Shown: positions 1 through 11,016 of the stretch, in pieces
How the letters are laid out: each line of letters opens with the position of its first letter
How positions within the stretch are numbered: the first letter of the stretch is position 1
Assembly: GCF_050947335.1 (NCBI RefSeq)
Contig: NW_027473532.1
Location: 124,001-188,000 of the forward strand
Reading direction: 5' to 3'
Length of the DNA: 64,000 bases
DNA from: Megachile rotundata
Taxonomy: Eukaryota; Arthropoda; Insecta; Hymenoptera; Megachilidae
The notes under the pieces: generated by a model
What the model saw: the letters and a program-made list of their open reading frames with translations, nothing else
What the model was told of the DNA's origin: nothing
The model's database searches: none
Made by a program: the position numbers and the translations under genes

Positions 1-221
1 TTCGTGCAAAACGAGCAAAATTGTTCATTGTGGTGTTGAATTGTGCTCAGATAGGATAACTTAACATAACTAGATAGTACAGAGTCGAATCACAGCGGAT
101 ATGTGCGAATTAGAGGCTGAATCGTGCGAAAATGAGCATAATTCGTGCAAAACGAGCAAAATTGTTCGTTGTGGTGTTGAATTGTGCTCAGATAGGATAA
201 CCTAACATAACTAGATAGTAC

Positions 222-362
222 AGAGTCGAATTGCAGCGGATATGTGCGAATTAGAGGCTGAATCGTGCGAAAATGAGCATAATTCGTGCAAAACGAGCAA
301 AATTGTTCGTTGTGGTGTTGAATTGTGCTCAGATAGGATAACCTAACATAACTAGATAGTAC
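222..362. repeat. Representative 141-bp satellite monomer
   Basis: One complete short-class monomer, phased from agagtcg. It divides into one 21-bp and six 20-bp rows (222-242, 243-262, 263-282, 283-302, 303-322, 323-342, 343-362). Rows 243-262, 263-282 and 283-302 share a T..GTGC...A..G pattern, and rows 1 and 2 share cgaatt followed by a related tail. The length is close to a nucleosome core (established as common for satellites) and is divisible by three, which keeps one reverse-strand frame open across short monomers. Confidence 0.93.
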
Positions 363-575
363 AGAGTCGAATTGCAGCGGATATGTGCGAATTAGAGGCT
401 GAATCGTGCGAAAATGAGCATAATTCGTTCAAAACGAGCAAAATTGTTCATTGTGGTGTTGAATTGTGCTCAGTTACGATAACTTAACATGACTAGATAG
501 TACAGAGTCGAATTACAGCGGATATGTGCGAATTAGAGGCTGAATCGTTCGAAAATGAGCAAAATTCGTTCAAAA

Positions 576-2669
576 CGAGCAAAATTCGTGCAAAACGAGC
601 AAAATTGTTCATTATGGTGTTGAATTGTGCTCAGATAGGATAACTTAACATAACTAGATAGTACAGAGTCGAATTGCAGCGGATATGTGCGAATTAGAGG
701 CTGAATCGTGCGAAAACGAGCATAATTCGTTCAAAACGAGCAAAATTGTTCATTGTGGTGTTGAATTGTGCTCAGTTACGATAACTTAACATGACTAGAT
801 AGTACAGAGTCGAATTACAGCGGATATGTGCGAATTAGAGGCTGAATCGTTCGAAAATGAGCAAATTTCGTTCAAAACGAGCAAAATTCGTGCAAAACGC
901 GCAAAATTGTTCATTGTGGTGTTGAATTGTGCTCAGTTACGATAACTTAACATGAGTAGATAGTACAGAGTCGAATTACAGCGGATATGTGCGAATTAGA
1001 GGCTGAATCGTGCGAAAATGAGCATAATTCGTGCAAAACGAGCAAAATTGTTCATTGTGGTGTCGAATTGCGCCCAGATAGGATAACTTAACATAACTAG
1101 ATAGTACAGAGTCGAATTACAGCGGATATGTGCGAATTAGAGGCTGAATCGTGCGAAAATGAGCATAAGTCGTGCAAAACGAGCAAAATTGTTCATTGTG
1201 GTGTTGAATTGTGCTCAGATAGGATAACTTAACATAACTAGATAGTACAGAGTCGAATTACAGCGGATATGTGCGAATTAGAGGCTGAATCGTTCGAAAA
1301 TGAGCAAAATTCGTTCAAAACGAGCAAAATTCGTGCAAAACGAGCAAAATTGTTCAGTGTGGTGTTGAATTGTGCTCAGATAGGATAACTTAACATAACT
1401 AGATAGTACAGAGTCGAATTGCAGCGGATATGTGCGAATTAGAGGCTGAATCGTGCGAAAATGAGCATAATTCGTGCAAAACGAGCAAAATTGTTCGTTG
1501 TGGTGTTGAATTGTGCTCAGATAGGATAACTTAACATAACTAGATAGTACAGAGTCGAATTACAGCGGATATGTGCGAATTAGAGGCTGAATCGTGCGAA
1601 AATGAGCATAATTCGTTCAAAGCGAGCAAAATTCGTGCAAAACGAGCAAAATTGTTCATTATGGTGTTGAATTGTGCTCAGATAGGATAACTTAACATAA
1701 CTAGATAGTACAGAGTCGAATTGCAGCGGATATGTGCGAATTAGAGGCTGAATCGTGCGAAAACGAGCATAATTCGTTCAAAACGAGCAAAATTGTTCAT
1801 TGTGGTGTTGAATTGTGCTCAGTTACGATAACTTAACATGACTAGATAGTACAGAGTCGAATTACAGCGGATATGTGCGAATTAGAGGCTGAATCGTTCG
1901 AAAATGAGCAAATTTCGTTCAAAACGAGCAAAATTCGTGCAAAACGCGCAAAATTGTTCATTGTGGTGTTGAATTGTGCTCAGTTACGATAACTTAACAT
2001 GAGTAGATAGTACAGAGTCGAATTACAGCGGATATGTGCGAATTAGAGGCTGAATCGTGCGAAAATGAGCATAATTCGTGCAAAACGAGCAAAATTGTTC
2101 ATTGTGGTGTCGAATTGCGCCCAGATAGGATAACTTAACATAACTAGATAGTACAGAGTCGAATTACAGCGGATATGTGCGAATTAGAGGCTGAATCGTG
2201 CGAAAATGAGCATAAGTCGTGCAAAACGAGCAAAATTGTTCATTGTGGTGTTGAATTGTGCTCAGATAGGATAACTTAACATAACTAGATAGTACAGAGT
2301 CGAATTACAGCGGATATGTGCGAATTAGAGGCTGAATCGTTCGAAAATGAGCAAAATTCGTTCAAAACGAGCAAAATTCGTGCAAAACGAGCAAAATTGT
2401 TCAGTGTGGTGTTGAATTGTGCTCAGATAGGATAACTTAACATAACTAGATAGTACAGAGTCGAATTGCAGCGGATATGTGCGAATTAGAGGCTGAATCG
2501 TGCGAAAATGAGCATAATTCGTGCAAAACGAGCAAAATTGTTCGTTGTGGTGTTGAATTGTGCTCAGATAGGATAACTTAACATAACTAGATAGTACAGA
2601 GTCGAATTACAGCGGATATGTGCGAATTAGAGGCTGAATCGTGCGAAAATGAGCATAATTCGTTCAAAG
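576..2669. repeat. Two tandem copies of a 1047-bp higher-order repeat
   Basis: Diagnostic variants recur at a spacing of 1047 bp. For example, cgaaaacgag is at 711 and 1758; the aacgcgcaaa variant, the gagtag variant, the cgcccag variant, gcataagtcg and ttcagtgtgg all recur in the same order. 1047 equals four 141-bp plus three 161-bp monomers. By eye the two copies (about 576-1622 and 1623-2669) match without a break and diverge just outside. The same pair recurs at about 36426-38519. Confidence 0.85.
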
Positions 2670-3221
2670 CGATCAAAATTGTTCATTGTGGTGTTGAATT
2701 GTGCTCAGTTACGATAACTTAACATGACTAGATAGTACAGAGTCGAATTAAAGCGGATGTGTGCGAATTAGAGGCTGAATCGTGCGAAAATGAGCATAAT
2801 TCGTTCAAAACCAGCAAAATTGTTCATTGTGGTGTTGAATTGTGCTCAGTTACGATAACTTAACATGACTAGATAGTACAGAGTCGAATTACAGCGGATA
2901 TGTGCGAATTAGAGGCTGAATCGTGCGAAAATGAGCATAATTCGTGCAAAACGAGCAAAATTGTTCGTTGTAGTGCTGAATTGTGCTCAGATAGGATAAC
3001 TTAACATAACTAGATAGTACAGAGTCGAATTACAGCGGATATGTGCGAATTAGAGGCTGAATCGTGCGAAAATGAGCATAATTCGTTCAAAACGAGCAAA
3101 ATTGTTCATTGTGATGTTGAATTGTGCTCAGTTACGATAACGTATCATGACTAGATAGAACAGAGTCGAATTACAGCGGATATGTGCGAATTAGAGGCTG
3201 AATCGTGCGAAAATGAGCATA

Positions 3222-3238
3222 ATTCGTTCAAAACGGGC
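3222..3238 (+). other. Perfect match to CENP-B box consensus
   Basis: The 17 bases attcgttcaaaacgggc fit the mammalian CENP-B box pattern NTTCGNNNNANNCGGGN at every fixed position. Ordinary monomers have cgag here and miss by one base. The match is seen directly; that any CENP-B-like protein binds it is only a possibility. Confidence 0.6.
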
Positions 3239-3503
3239 AAAATTGTTCATTGTGGTGTTGAATTGTGCTCAGATAGGATAACTTAACATAACTAGATAGT
3301 ACAGAGTCGAATTACAGCGGATATGTGCGAATTAGAGGCTGAATCGTGCGAAAATGAGCATAATTCGTTCAAAACGATCAAAATTGTTCATTGTGGTGTT
3401 GAATTGTGCTCAGTTACGATAACTTAACATGACTAGATAGTACAGAGTCGAATTACAGCGGATATGTGCGAATTAGAGGCTGAATCGTGCGAAAATGAGC
3501 ATA

Positions 3504-3520
3504 ATTCGTTCAAAACGGGC
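3504..3520 (+). other. Perfect match to CENP-B box consensus
   Basis: Same cgggc variant as 3222-3238, two monomers downstream, again fitting all nine fixed bases of the consensus. The intervening monomer has the cgatc variant and does not match. Confidence 0.6.
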
Positions 3521-4310
3521 AAAATTGTTCATTGTGGTGTTGAATTGTGCTCAGATAGGATAACTTAACATAACTAGATAGTACAGAGTCGAATTACAGC
3601 GGATATGTGCGAATTAGAGGCTGAATCGTGCGAAAATGAGCATAATTCGTTCAAAACGAGCAAAATTGTTCATTGTGATGTTGAATTGTGCTCAGTTACG
3701 ATAACTTAACATGACTAGATAGTACAGAGTCGAATTACAGCGGATATGTGCGAATTAGAGGCTGAATCGTGCGAAAATGAGCATAATTCGTTCAAAACCA
3801 GCAAAATTGTTCATTGTGGTGTTGAATTGTGCTCAGATAGGATACCTTAACATAACTAGGTAGTACAGAGTCGAATTACAGCGGATATGTGCGAATTAGA
3901 GGCTGAATCGTGCGAAAACGAGCATAATTCGTTCAAAACGATCAAAATTGTTCATTGTGGTGTTGAATTGTGCTCAGATAGGATAACTTAACATAACTAG
4001 ATAGTACAGAGTCGAATTACAGCGGAAATGTGCGAATTAGAGGCTGAATCGTGCGAAAATGAGCATAATTCGTGCAAAACGAGCAAAATTGTTCGTTGTG
4101 GTGTTGAATTGTGCTCAGATAGGATAACCTAACATAACTAGATAGTACAGAGTCGAATTGCAGCGGATATGTGCGAATTAGAGGCTGAATCGTGCGAAAA
4201 TGAGCATAATTCGTGCAAAACGAGCAAAATTGTTCGTTGTGGTGTTGAATTGTGCTCAGATAGGATAACCTAACATAACTAGATAGTACAGAGTCGAATT
4301 GCAGCGGATA

Positions 4311-5609
4311 TGTGCGAATTAGAGGCTGAATCGTGCGAAAATGAGCATAATTCGTGCAAAACGAGCAAAATTGTTCATTGTGGTGTCGAATTGCGCCCAG
4401 ATAGGATAACTTAACATAACTAGATAGTACAGAGTCGAATTGCAGCGGAAATGTGCGAATTAGAGGCTGAATCGTGCGAAAATGAGCATAATTCGTGCAA
4501 AACGAGCAAAATTGTTCATTGTGGTGTTGAATTGTGCTCAGATAGGATAACTTAACATAACTAGATAGTACAGAGTCGAATTACAGCGGATATGTGCGAA
4601 TTAGAGGCTGAATCGTGCGAAAATGAGCATAATTCGTGCAAAACGAGCAAAATTGTTCATTGTGGTGTCGAATTGTGCTCAGATAGGATAACTTAACATA
4701 ACTAGATAGTACAGAGTCGAATTGCAGCGGATATGTGCGAATTAGAGGCTGAATCGTTCGAAAATGAGCAAAATTCGTTCAAAACGAGCAAAATTCGTGC
4801 AAAACGAGCAAAATTGTTCATTGTGGTGTTGAATTGTGCTCAGATAGGATAACTTAACATAACTAGATAGTACAGAGTCGAATTGCAGCGGATATGTGCG
4901 AATTAGAGGCTGAATCGTGCGAAAATGAGCATAATTCGTGCAAAACGAGCAAAATTGTTCGTTGTGGTGTTGAATTGTGCTCAGATAGGATAACCTAACA
5001 TAACTAGATAGTGCAGAGTCGAATTGCAGCGGATATGTGCGAATTAGAGGCTGAATCGTGCGAAAATGAGCATAATTCGTGCAAAACGAGCAAAATTGTT
5101 CATTATGGTGTTGAATTGTGCTCAGATAGGATAACTTAACATAACTAGATAGCACAGAGTCGAATTGCAGCGGATATGTGCGAATTAGAGGCTGAATCGT
5201 GCGAAAATGAGCATAATTCGTGCAAAACGAGCAAAACTGTTCATTGTGGTGTCGAATTGTGCTCAGATAGGATAACTTAACATAACTAGATAGTACAGAG
5301 TCGAATTACAGCGGATATGTGCGAATTAGAGGCTGAATCGTTCGAAAATGAGCAAAATTCGTTCAAAACGAGCATAATTCGTGCAAAACGAGCAAAATTG
5401 TTCATTGTGGTGTTGAATTGTGCTCAGATAGGATAACTTAACATAACTAGATAGTACAGAGTCGAATTGCAGCGGATATGTGCGAATTAGAGGCTGAATC
5501 GTGCGAAAATGAGCATAATTCGTGCAAAACGAGCAAAATTGTTCATTATGGTGTTGAATTGTGCTCAGATAGGATAACTTAACATAACTAGATAGCACAG
5601 AGTCGAATT
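4311..5609. repeat. 4309-bp higher-order repeat, copy with partner at 8620-9918
   Basis: This stretch recurs 4309 bp downstream (8620-9918) with few differences, such as aattcgtgca near 4631 against atttgtgcaa at 8941. 4309 equals eighteen 141-bp plus eleven 161-bp monomers (29 monomers). Beyond 5609 the alignment resumes at displacement 4007 because the downstream copy has one 302-bp dimer fewer. The same 4309-bp spacing recurs at 40592/44901 and 54144/58453. Confidence 0.78.
4713..4873. repeat. Representative 161-bp satellite monomer
   Basis: Long-class monomer. It equals the 141-bp unit plus one extra copy of the 20-bp subunit (aattcgttcaaaacgagcaa type), so the gagcaa/aattcg module occurs twice in a row before attgttcattgtgg. 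Most long monomers also carry the linked variants gttcgaaaatgagcaa in place of gtgcgaaaatgagcat. Because 161 is not divisible by three, each long monomer shifts the reading frame and ends the open frames that run through short monomers. Confidence 0.93.
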
Positions 5610-5929
5610 ACAGCGGATATGTGCGAATTAGAGGCTGAATCGTTCGAAAATGAGCAAAATTCGTTCAAAACGAGCATAATTCGTGCAAAACGAGCAAAAT
5701 TGTTCATTGTGGTGTTGAATTGTGCTCAGATAGGATAACTTAACATAACTAGATAGTACAGAGTCGAATTGCAGCGGATATGTGCGAATTAGAGGCTGAA
5801 TCGTGCGAAAATGAGCATAATTCGTGCAAAACGAGCAAAATTGTTCATTATGGTGTTGAATTGTGCTCAGATAGGATAACTTAACATAACTAGATAGCAC
5901 AGAGTCGAATTGCAGCGGATATGTGCGAA
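5326..5929. repeat. Two tandem copies of a 302-bp dimer (161+141)
   Basis: A long monomer followed by a short one carrying ttcattatgg and the gatagcacag variant is repeated with a 302-bp step (start marks at 5326 and 5628). The same doubled dimer is present near 22932, 41176, 48566, 54728 and 62823, but only one copy is present near 9635, 18683 and 45485. This shows recent gain or loss of whole dimers. Confidence 0.82.
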
Positions 5930-7737
5930 TTAGAGGCTGAATCGTGCGATAATGAGCATAATTCGTGCAAAACGAGCAAAACTGTTCATTGTGGTGTCGA
6001 ATTGTGCTCAGATAGGATAACTTAACATAACTAGATAGTACAGAGTCGAATTACAGCGGATATGTGCGAATTAGAGGCTGAATCGTTCGAAAATGAGCAA
6101 AATTCGTTCAAAACGAGCATAATTCGTGCAAAACGAGCAAAATTGTTCATTGTGGTGTTGAATTGTGCTCAGATAGGATAACTTAACATAACTAGATAGT
6201 ACAGAGTCGAATTGCAGCGGATATGTGCGAATTAGAGGCTGAATCGTGCGAAAATGAGCATAATTCGTGCAAAACGAGCAAAATTGTTCATTGTGGTGTC
6301 GAATTGTGCTCAGATAGGATAACTTAACATAACTAGATAGTACAGAGTCGAATTGCAGCGGATATGTGCGAATTAGAGGCTGAATCGTTCGAAAATGAGC
6401 AAAATTCGTTCAAAACGAGCAAAATTCGTGCAAAACGAGCAAAATTGTTCATTGTGGTGTTGAATTGTGCTCAGTTACGACAACTTAACATGACTAGATA
6501 GTACAGAGTCGAATTACAGCGGATATGTGCGAATTAGAGGCTGAATCGTTCGAAAATGAGCAAATTTCGTTCAAAACGAGCAAAATTCGTGCAAAACGAG
6601 CAAAATTGTTCATTGTGGTGTTGAATTGTGCTCAGATAGGATAACTTAGCATAACTAGATAGTACAGAGTCGAATTGCAGCGGATATGTGCGAATTAGAG
6701 GCTGAATCGTGCGAAAATGGGCATAATTCGTTCAAAACGAGCAAAATTGTTCATTGTGGTGTTGAATTGTGCTCAGTTACGATAACTTAACATGACTAGA
6801 TAGTACAGAGTCGAATTACAGCGGATATGTGCGAATTAGAGGCTGAATCGATCGAAAATGAGCAAAATTCGTTCAAAACGAGCAAAATTCGTGCAAAACG
6901 AGCAAAATTGTTCATTGTGGTGTTGAATTGTGCTCAGATAGGATAACTTAACATAACTAGATAGTACAGAGTCGAATCACAGCGGATATGTGCGAATTAG
7001 AGGCTGAATCGTGCGAAAATGAGCATAATTCGTGCAAAACGAGCAAAATTGTTCGTTGTGGTGTTGAATTGTGCTCAGATAGGATAACCTAACATAACTA
7101 GATAGTACAGAGTCGAATTGCAGCGGATATGTGCGAATTAGAGGCTGAATCGTGCGAAAATGAGCATAATTCGTGCAAAACGAGCAAAATTGTTCGTTGT
7201 GGTGTTGAATTGTGCTCAGATAGGATAACCTAACATAACTAGATAGTACAGAGTCGAATTGCAGCGGATATGTGCGAATTAGAGGCTGAATCGTGCGAAA
7301 ATGAGCATAATTCGTTCAAAACGAGCAAAATTGTTCATTGTGGTGTTGAATTGTGCTCAGTTACGATAACTTAACATGACTAGATAGTACAGAGTCGAAT
7401 TACAGCGGATATGTGCGAATTAGAGGCTGAATCGTTCGAAAATGAGCAAAATTCGTTCAAAACGAGCAAAATTCGTGCAAAACGAGCAAAATTGTTCATT
7501 ATGGTGTTGAATTGTGCTCAGATAGGATAACTTAACATAACTAGATAGTACAGAGTCGAATTGCAGCGGATATGTGCGAATTAGAGGCTGAATCGTGCGA
7601 AAATGAGCATAATTCGTTCAAAACGAGCAAAATTGTTCATTGTGGTGTTGAATTGTGCTCAGTTACGATAACTTAACATGACTAGATAGTACAGAGTCGA
7701 ATTACAGCGGATATGTGCGAATTAGAGGCTGAATCGT

Positions 7738-9227
7738 TCGAAAATGAGCAAATTTCGTTCAAAACGAGCAAAATTCGTGCAAAACGCGCAAAATTGTTCA
7801 TTGTGGTGTTGAATTGTGCTCAGTTACGATAACTTAACATGAGTAGATAGTACAGAGTCGAATTACAGCGGATATGTGCGAATTAGAGGCTGAATCGTGC
7901 GAAAATGAGCATAATTCGTGCAAAACGAGCAAAATTGTTCATTGTGGTGTCGAATTGCGCCCAGATAGGATAACTTAACATAACTAGATAGTACAGAGTC
8001 GAATTGCAGCGGAAATGTGCGAATTAGAGGCTGAATCGTGCGAAAATGAGCATAATTCGTGCAAAACGAGCAAAATTGTTCATTGTGGTGTTGAATTGTG
8101 CTCAGATAGGATAACTTAACATAACTAGATAGTACAGAGTCGAATTACAGCGGATATGTGCGAATTAGAGGCTGAATCGTGCGAAAATGAGCATAATTTG
8201 TGCAAAACGAGCAAAATTGTTCATTGTGGTGTCGAATTGTGCTCAGATAGGATAACTTAACATAACTAGATAGTACAGAGTCGAATTGCAGCGGATATGT
8301 GCGAATTAGAGGCTGAATCGTTCGAAAATGAGCAAAATTCGTTCAAAACGAGCAAAATTCGTGCAAAACGAGCAAAATTGTTCATTGTGGTGTTGAATTG
8401 TGCTCAGATAGGATAACTTAACATAACTAGATAGTACAGAGTCGAATTGCAGCGGATATGTGCGAATTAGAGGCTGAATCGTTCGAAAATGAGCAAATTT
8501 CGTTCAAAACGAGCAAAATTCGTGCAAAACGCGCAAAATTGTTCATTGTGGTGTTGAATTGTGCTCAGTTACGATAACTTAACATGAGTAGATAGTACAG
8601 AGTCGAATTACAGCGGATATGTGCGAATTAGAGGCTGAATCGTGCGAAAATGAGCATAATTCGTGCAAAACGAGCAAAATTGTTCATTGTGGTGTCGAAT
8701 TGCGCCCAGATAGGATAACTTAACATAACTAGATAGTACAGAGTCGAATTGCAGCGGAAATGTGCGAATTAGAGGCTGAATCGTGCGAAAATGAGCATAA
8801 TTCGTGCAAAACGAGCAAAATTGTTCATTGTGGTGTTGAATTGTGCTCAGATAGGATAACTTAACATAACTAGATAGTACAGAGTCGAATTACAGCGGAT
8901 ATGTGCGAATTAGAGGCTGAATCGTGCGAAAATGAGCATAATTTGTGCAAAACGAGCAAAATTGTTCATTGTGGTGTCGAATTGTGCTCAGATAGGATAA
9001 CTTAACATAACTAGATAGTACAGAGTCGAATTGCAGCGGATATGTGCGAATTAGAGGCTGAATCGTTCGAAAATGAGCAAAATTCGTTCAAAACGAGCAA
9101 AATTCGTGCAAAACGAGCAAAATTGTTCATTGTGGTGTTGAATTGTGCTCAGATAGGATAACTTAACATAACTAGATAGTACAGAGTCGAATTGCAGCGG
9201 ATATGTGCGAATTAGAGGCTGAATCGT
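7738..9227. repeat. Two tandem copies of a 745-bp higher-order repeat
   Basis: The marker aaaacgcgc occurs at 7781 and 8526, a 745-bp step, followed in both copies by the gagtag, cgcccag, gcggaaatg and atttgtgc variants in the same order. 745 equals three 141-bp plus two 161-bp monomers. The pair recurs at about 43588-45077 and 57140-58629. Confidence 0.82.
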
Positions 9228-10783
9228 GCGAAAATGAGCATAATTCGTGCAAAACGAGCAAAATTGTTCGTTGTGGTGTTGAATTGTGCTCAGATAGGAT
9301 AACCTAACATAACTAGATAGTGCAGAGTCGAATTGCAGCGGATATGTGCGAATTAGAGGCTGAATCGTGCGAAAATGAGCATAATTCGTGCAAAACGAGC
9401 AAAATTGTTCATTATGGTGTTGAATTGTGCTCAGATAGGATAACTTAACATAACTAGATAGCACAGAGTCGAATTGCAGCGGATATGTGCGAATTAGAGG
9501 CTGAATCGTGCGAAAATGAGCATAATTCGTGCAAAACGAGCAGAACTGTTCATTGTGGTGTCGAATTGTGCTCAGATAGGATAACTTAACATAACTAGAT
9601 AGTACAGAGTCGAATTACAGCGGATATGTGCGAATTAGAGGCTGAATCGTTCGAAAATGAGCAAAATTCGTTCAAAACGAGCATAATTCGTGCAAAACGA
9701 GCAAAATTGTTCATTGTGGTGTTGAATTGTGCTCAGATAGGATAACTTAACATAACTAGATAGTACAGAGTCGAATTGCAGCGGATATGTGCGAATTAGA
9801 GGCTGAATCGTGCGAAAATGAGCATAATTCGTGCAAAACGAGCAAAATTGTTCATTATGGTGTTGAATTGTGCTCAGATAGGATAACTTAACATAACTAG
9901 ATAGCACAGAGTCGAATTGCAGCGGATATGTGCGAATTAGAGGCTGAATCGTGCGATAATGAGCATAATTCGTGCAAAACGAGCAAAACTGTTCATTGTG
10001 GTGTCGAATTGTGCTCAGATAGGATAACTTAACATAACTAGATAGTACAGAGTCGAATTACAGCGGATATGTGCGAATTAGAGGCTGAATCGTTCGAAAA
10101 TGAGCAAAATTCGTTCAAAACGAGCATAATTCGTGCAAAACGAGCAAAATTGTTCATTGTGGTGTTGAATTGTGCTCAGATAGGATAACTTAACATAACT
10201 AGATAGTACAGAGTCGAATTGCAGCGGATATGTGCGAATTAGAGGCTGAATCGTGCGAAAATGAGCATAATTCGTGCAAAACGAGCAAAATTGTTCATTG
10301 TGGTGTCGAATTGTGCTCAGATAGGATAACTTAACATAACTAGATAGTACAGAGTCGAATTGCAGCGGATATGTGCGAATTAGAGGCTGAATCGTTCGAA
10401 AATGAGCAAAATTCGTTCAAAACGAGCAAAATTCGTGCAAAACGAGCAAAATTGTTCATTGTGGTGTTGAATTGTGCTCAGTTACGATAACTTAACATGA
10501 CTAGATAGTACAGAGTCGAATTACAGCGGATATGTGCGAATTAGGGGCTGAATCGTGCGAAAATAAGCATAATTCGTTCAAAACGAGCAAAATTGTTCAT
10601 TGTGGTGTTGAATTGTGCTCAGTTACGACAACTTAACATGACTAGATAGTACAGAGTCGAATTACAGCGGATATGTGCGAATTAGAGGCTGAATCGTGCG
10701 AAAATGAGCATAATTCGTGCAAAACGAGCAAAATTGTTCATTGTGGTGTTGAATTGTGCTCAGTTACGATAACTTAACATGAC

Positions 10784-10795
10784 CAGATAGTACAG
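10784..10795 (+). repeat. Left target-site duplication of the retrotransposon
   Basis: The 12 bases cagatagtacag close the interrupted satellite monomer and reappear at 16610-16621 just after the element. The uninterrupted monomer seen at 46490 contains the sequence only once. The first c is ambiguous: it could belong to the repeat tail of the element, which would make the duplication 11 bp. Confidence 0.93.
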
Positions 10796-11016
10796 CCCCC
10801 CAGGGGGACCAGCTGTGCCTTGGTGCAGCTGGTTACGGGCCTAGCGACCCCGGGGCCCCGAGCTCGAGGAGTAAACCTCGTAAAAAGAATCCCTAAGCTC
10901 AAGGTGTCATGCGATCCGTGCTGATGGGCTGAATGGTTGCAAGGTGATGCAATCTTTAACGGAGCACTCTGGGTACCAGGCGCCACCCGGTTTTATGTTA
11001 GTCGCCTTACCGTGAC
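10796..11016 (+). promoter_or_regulatory. 5' UTR of the retrotransposon (likely internal promoter region)
   Basis: These 221 bp open with a C-run/G-run (10796-10807) and are much richer in G and C than the surrounding satellite. Potential hairpins are at 10808-10833 and at 10865-10880 (cgagg, 6-nt loop, cctcg). Elements of this type must carry their promoter within the transcribed 5' end, so this is the expected location, but I see no TATA box and cannot point to a specific initiator or downstream element. The junction with the satellite is sharp after tacag at 10795, so the 5' end is probably complete. Confidence 0.7.
10808..10833 (+). other. Hairpin at the 5' end of the element
   Basis: Perfect 8-bp inverted repeat accagctg / cagctggt around a 10-nt loop (10816-10825), beginning 12 nt from the 5' end of the element. 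In the RNA it would form a stable stem. Its role is unknown. Candidates are a 5'-end processing structure, since HDV-like ribozymes are known at the 5' ends of several LINE families, or a translation element. Confidence 0.65.

Larger units (their letters stand above)
1..10795. repeat. Satellite array, left segment (141/161-bp monomers)
   Basis: Uninterrupted head-to-tail tandem array. The word agagtcgaatt recurs at 81, 222 and 363, giving a 141-bp period; where an extra 20-bp subunit is present the spacing is 161 bp (4713 to 4874). Monomers fall into subfamilies by the segment after gtgctca (gataggataac...cataac versus gttacgataac...catgac) and by ttcg versus gtgcg near the middle. There is no gene here; open frames are by-products of the repeat. 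The last monomer is cut by the retrotransposon. The segment starts inside a repeat block that recurs at 35851, so the array continues beyond the left edge of the window. Confidence 0.97.

Noticed and set aside
4742..5155. Repetitive 90-184 aa reverse-strand open frames throughout the satellite
   Set aside because: They begin at GTG within gatagcacag monomers, end where a 161-bp monomer shifts the frame, and change in number with repeat copy number. They reflect the 3-divisible monomer length, not genes.
1..10795. Telomeric or rDNA spacer repeat
   Set aside because: No short telomere-like repeat (such as TTAGG) and no rRNA sequence is present; the monomer is a long AT-rich satellite.
10774..10986. 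70-aa reverse-strand open frame at the 5' end of the LINE
   Set aside because: It crosses the satellite/element junction and lies antisense to the structured 5' UTR; no motif.
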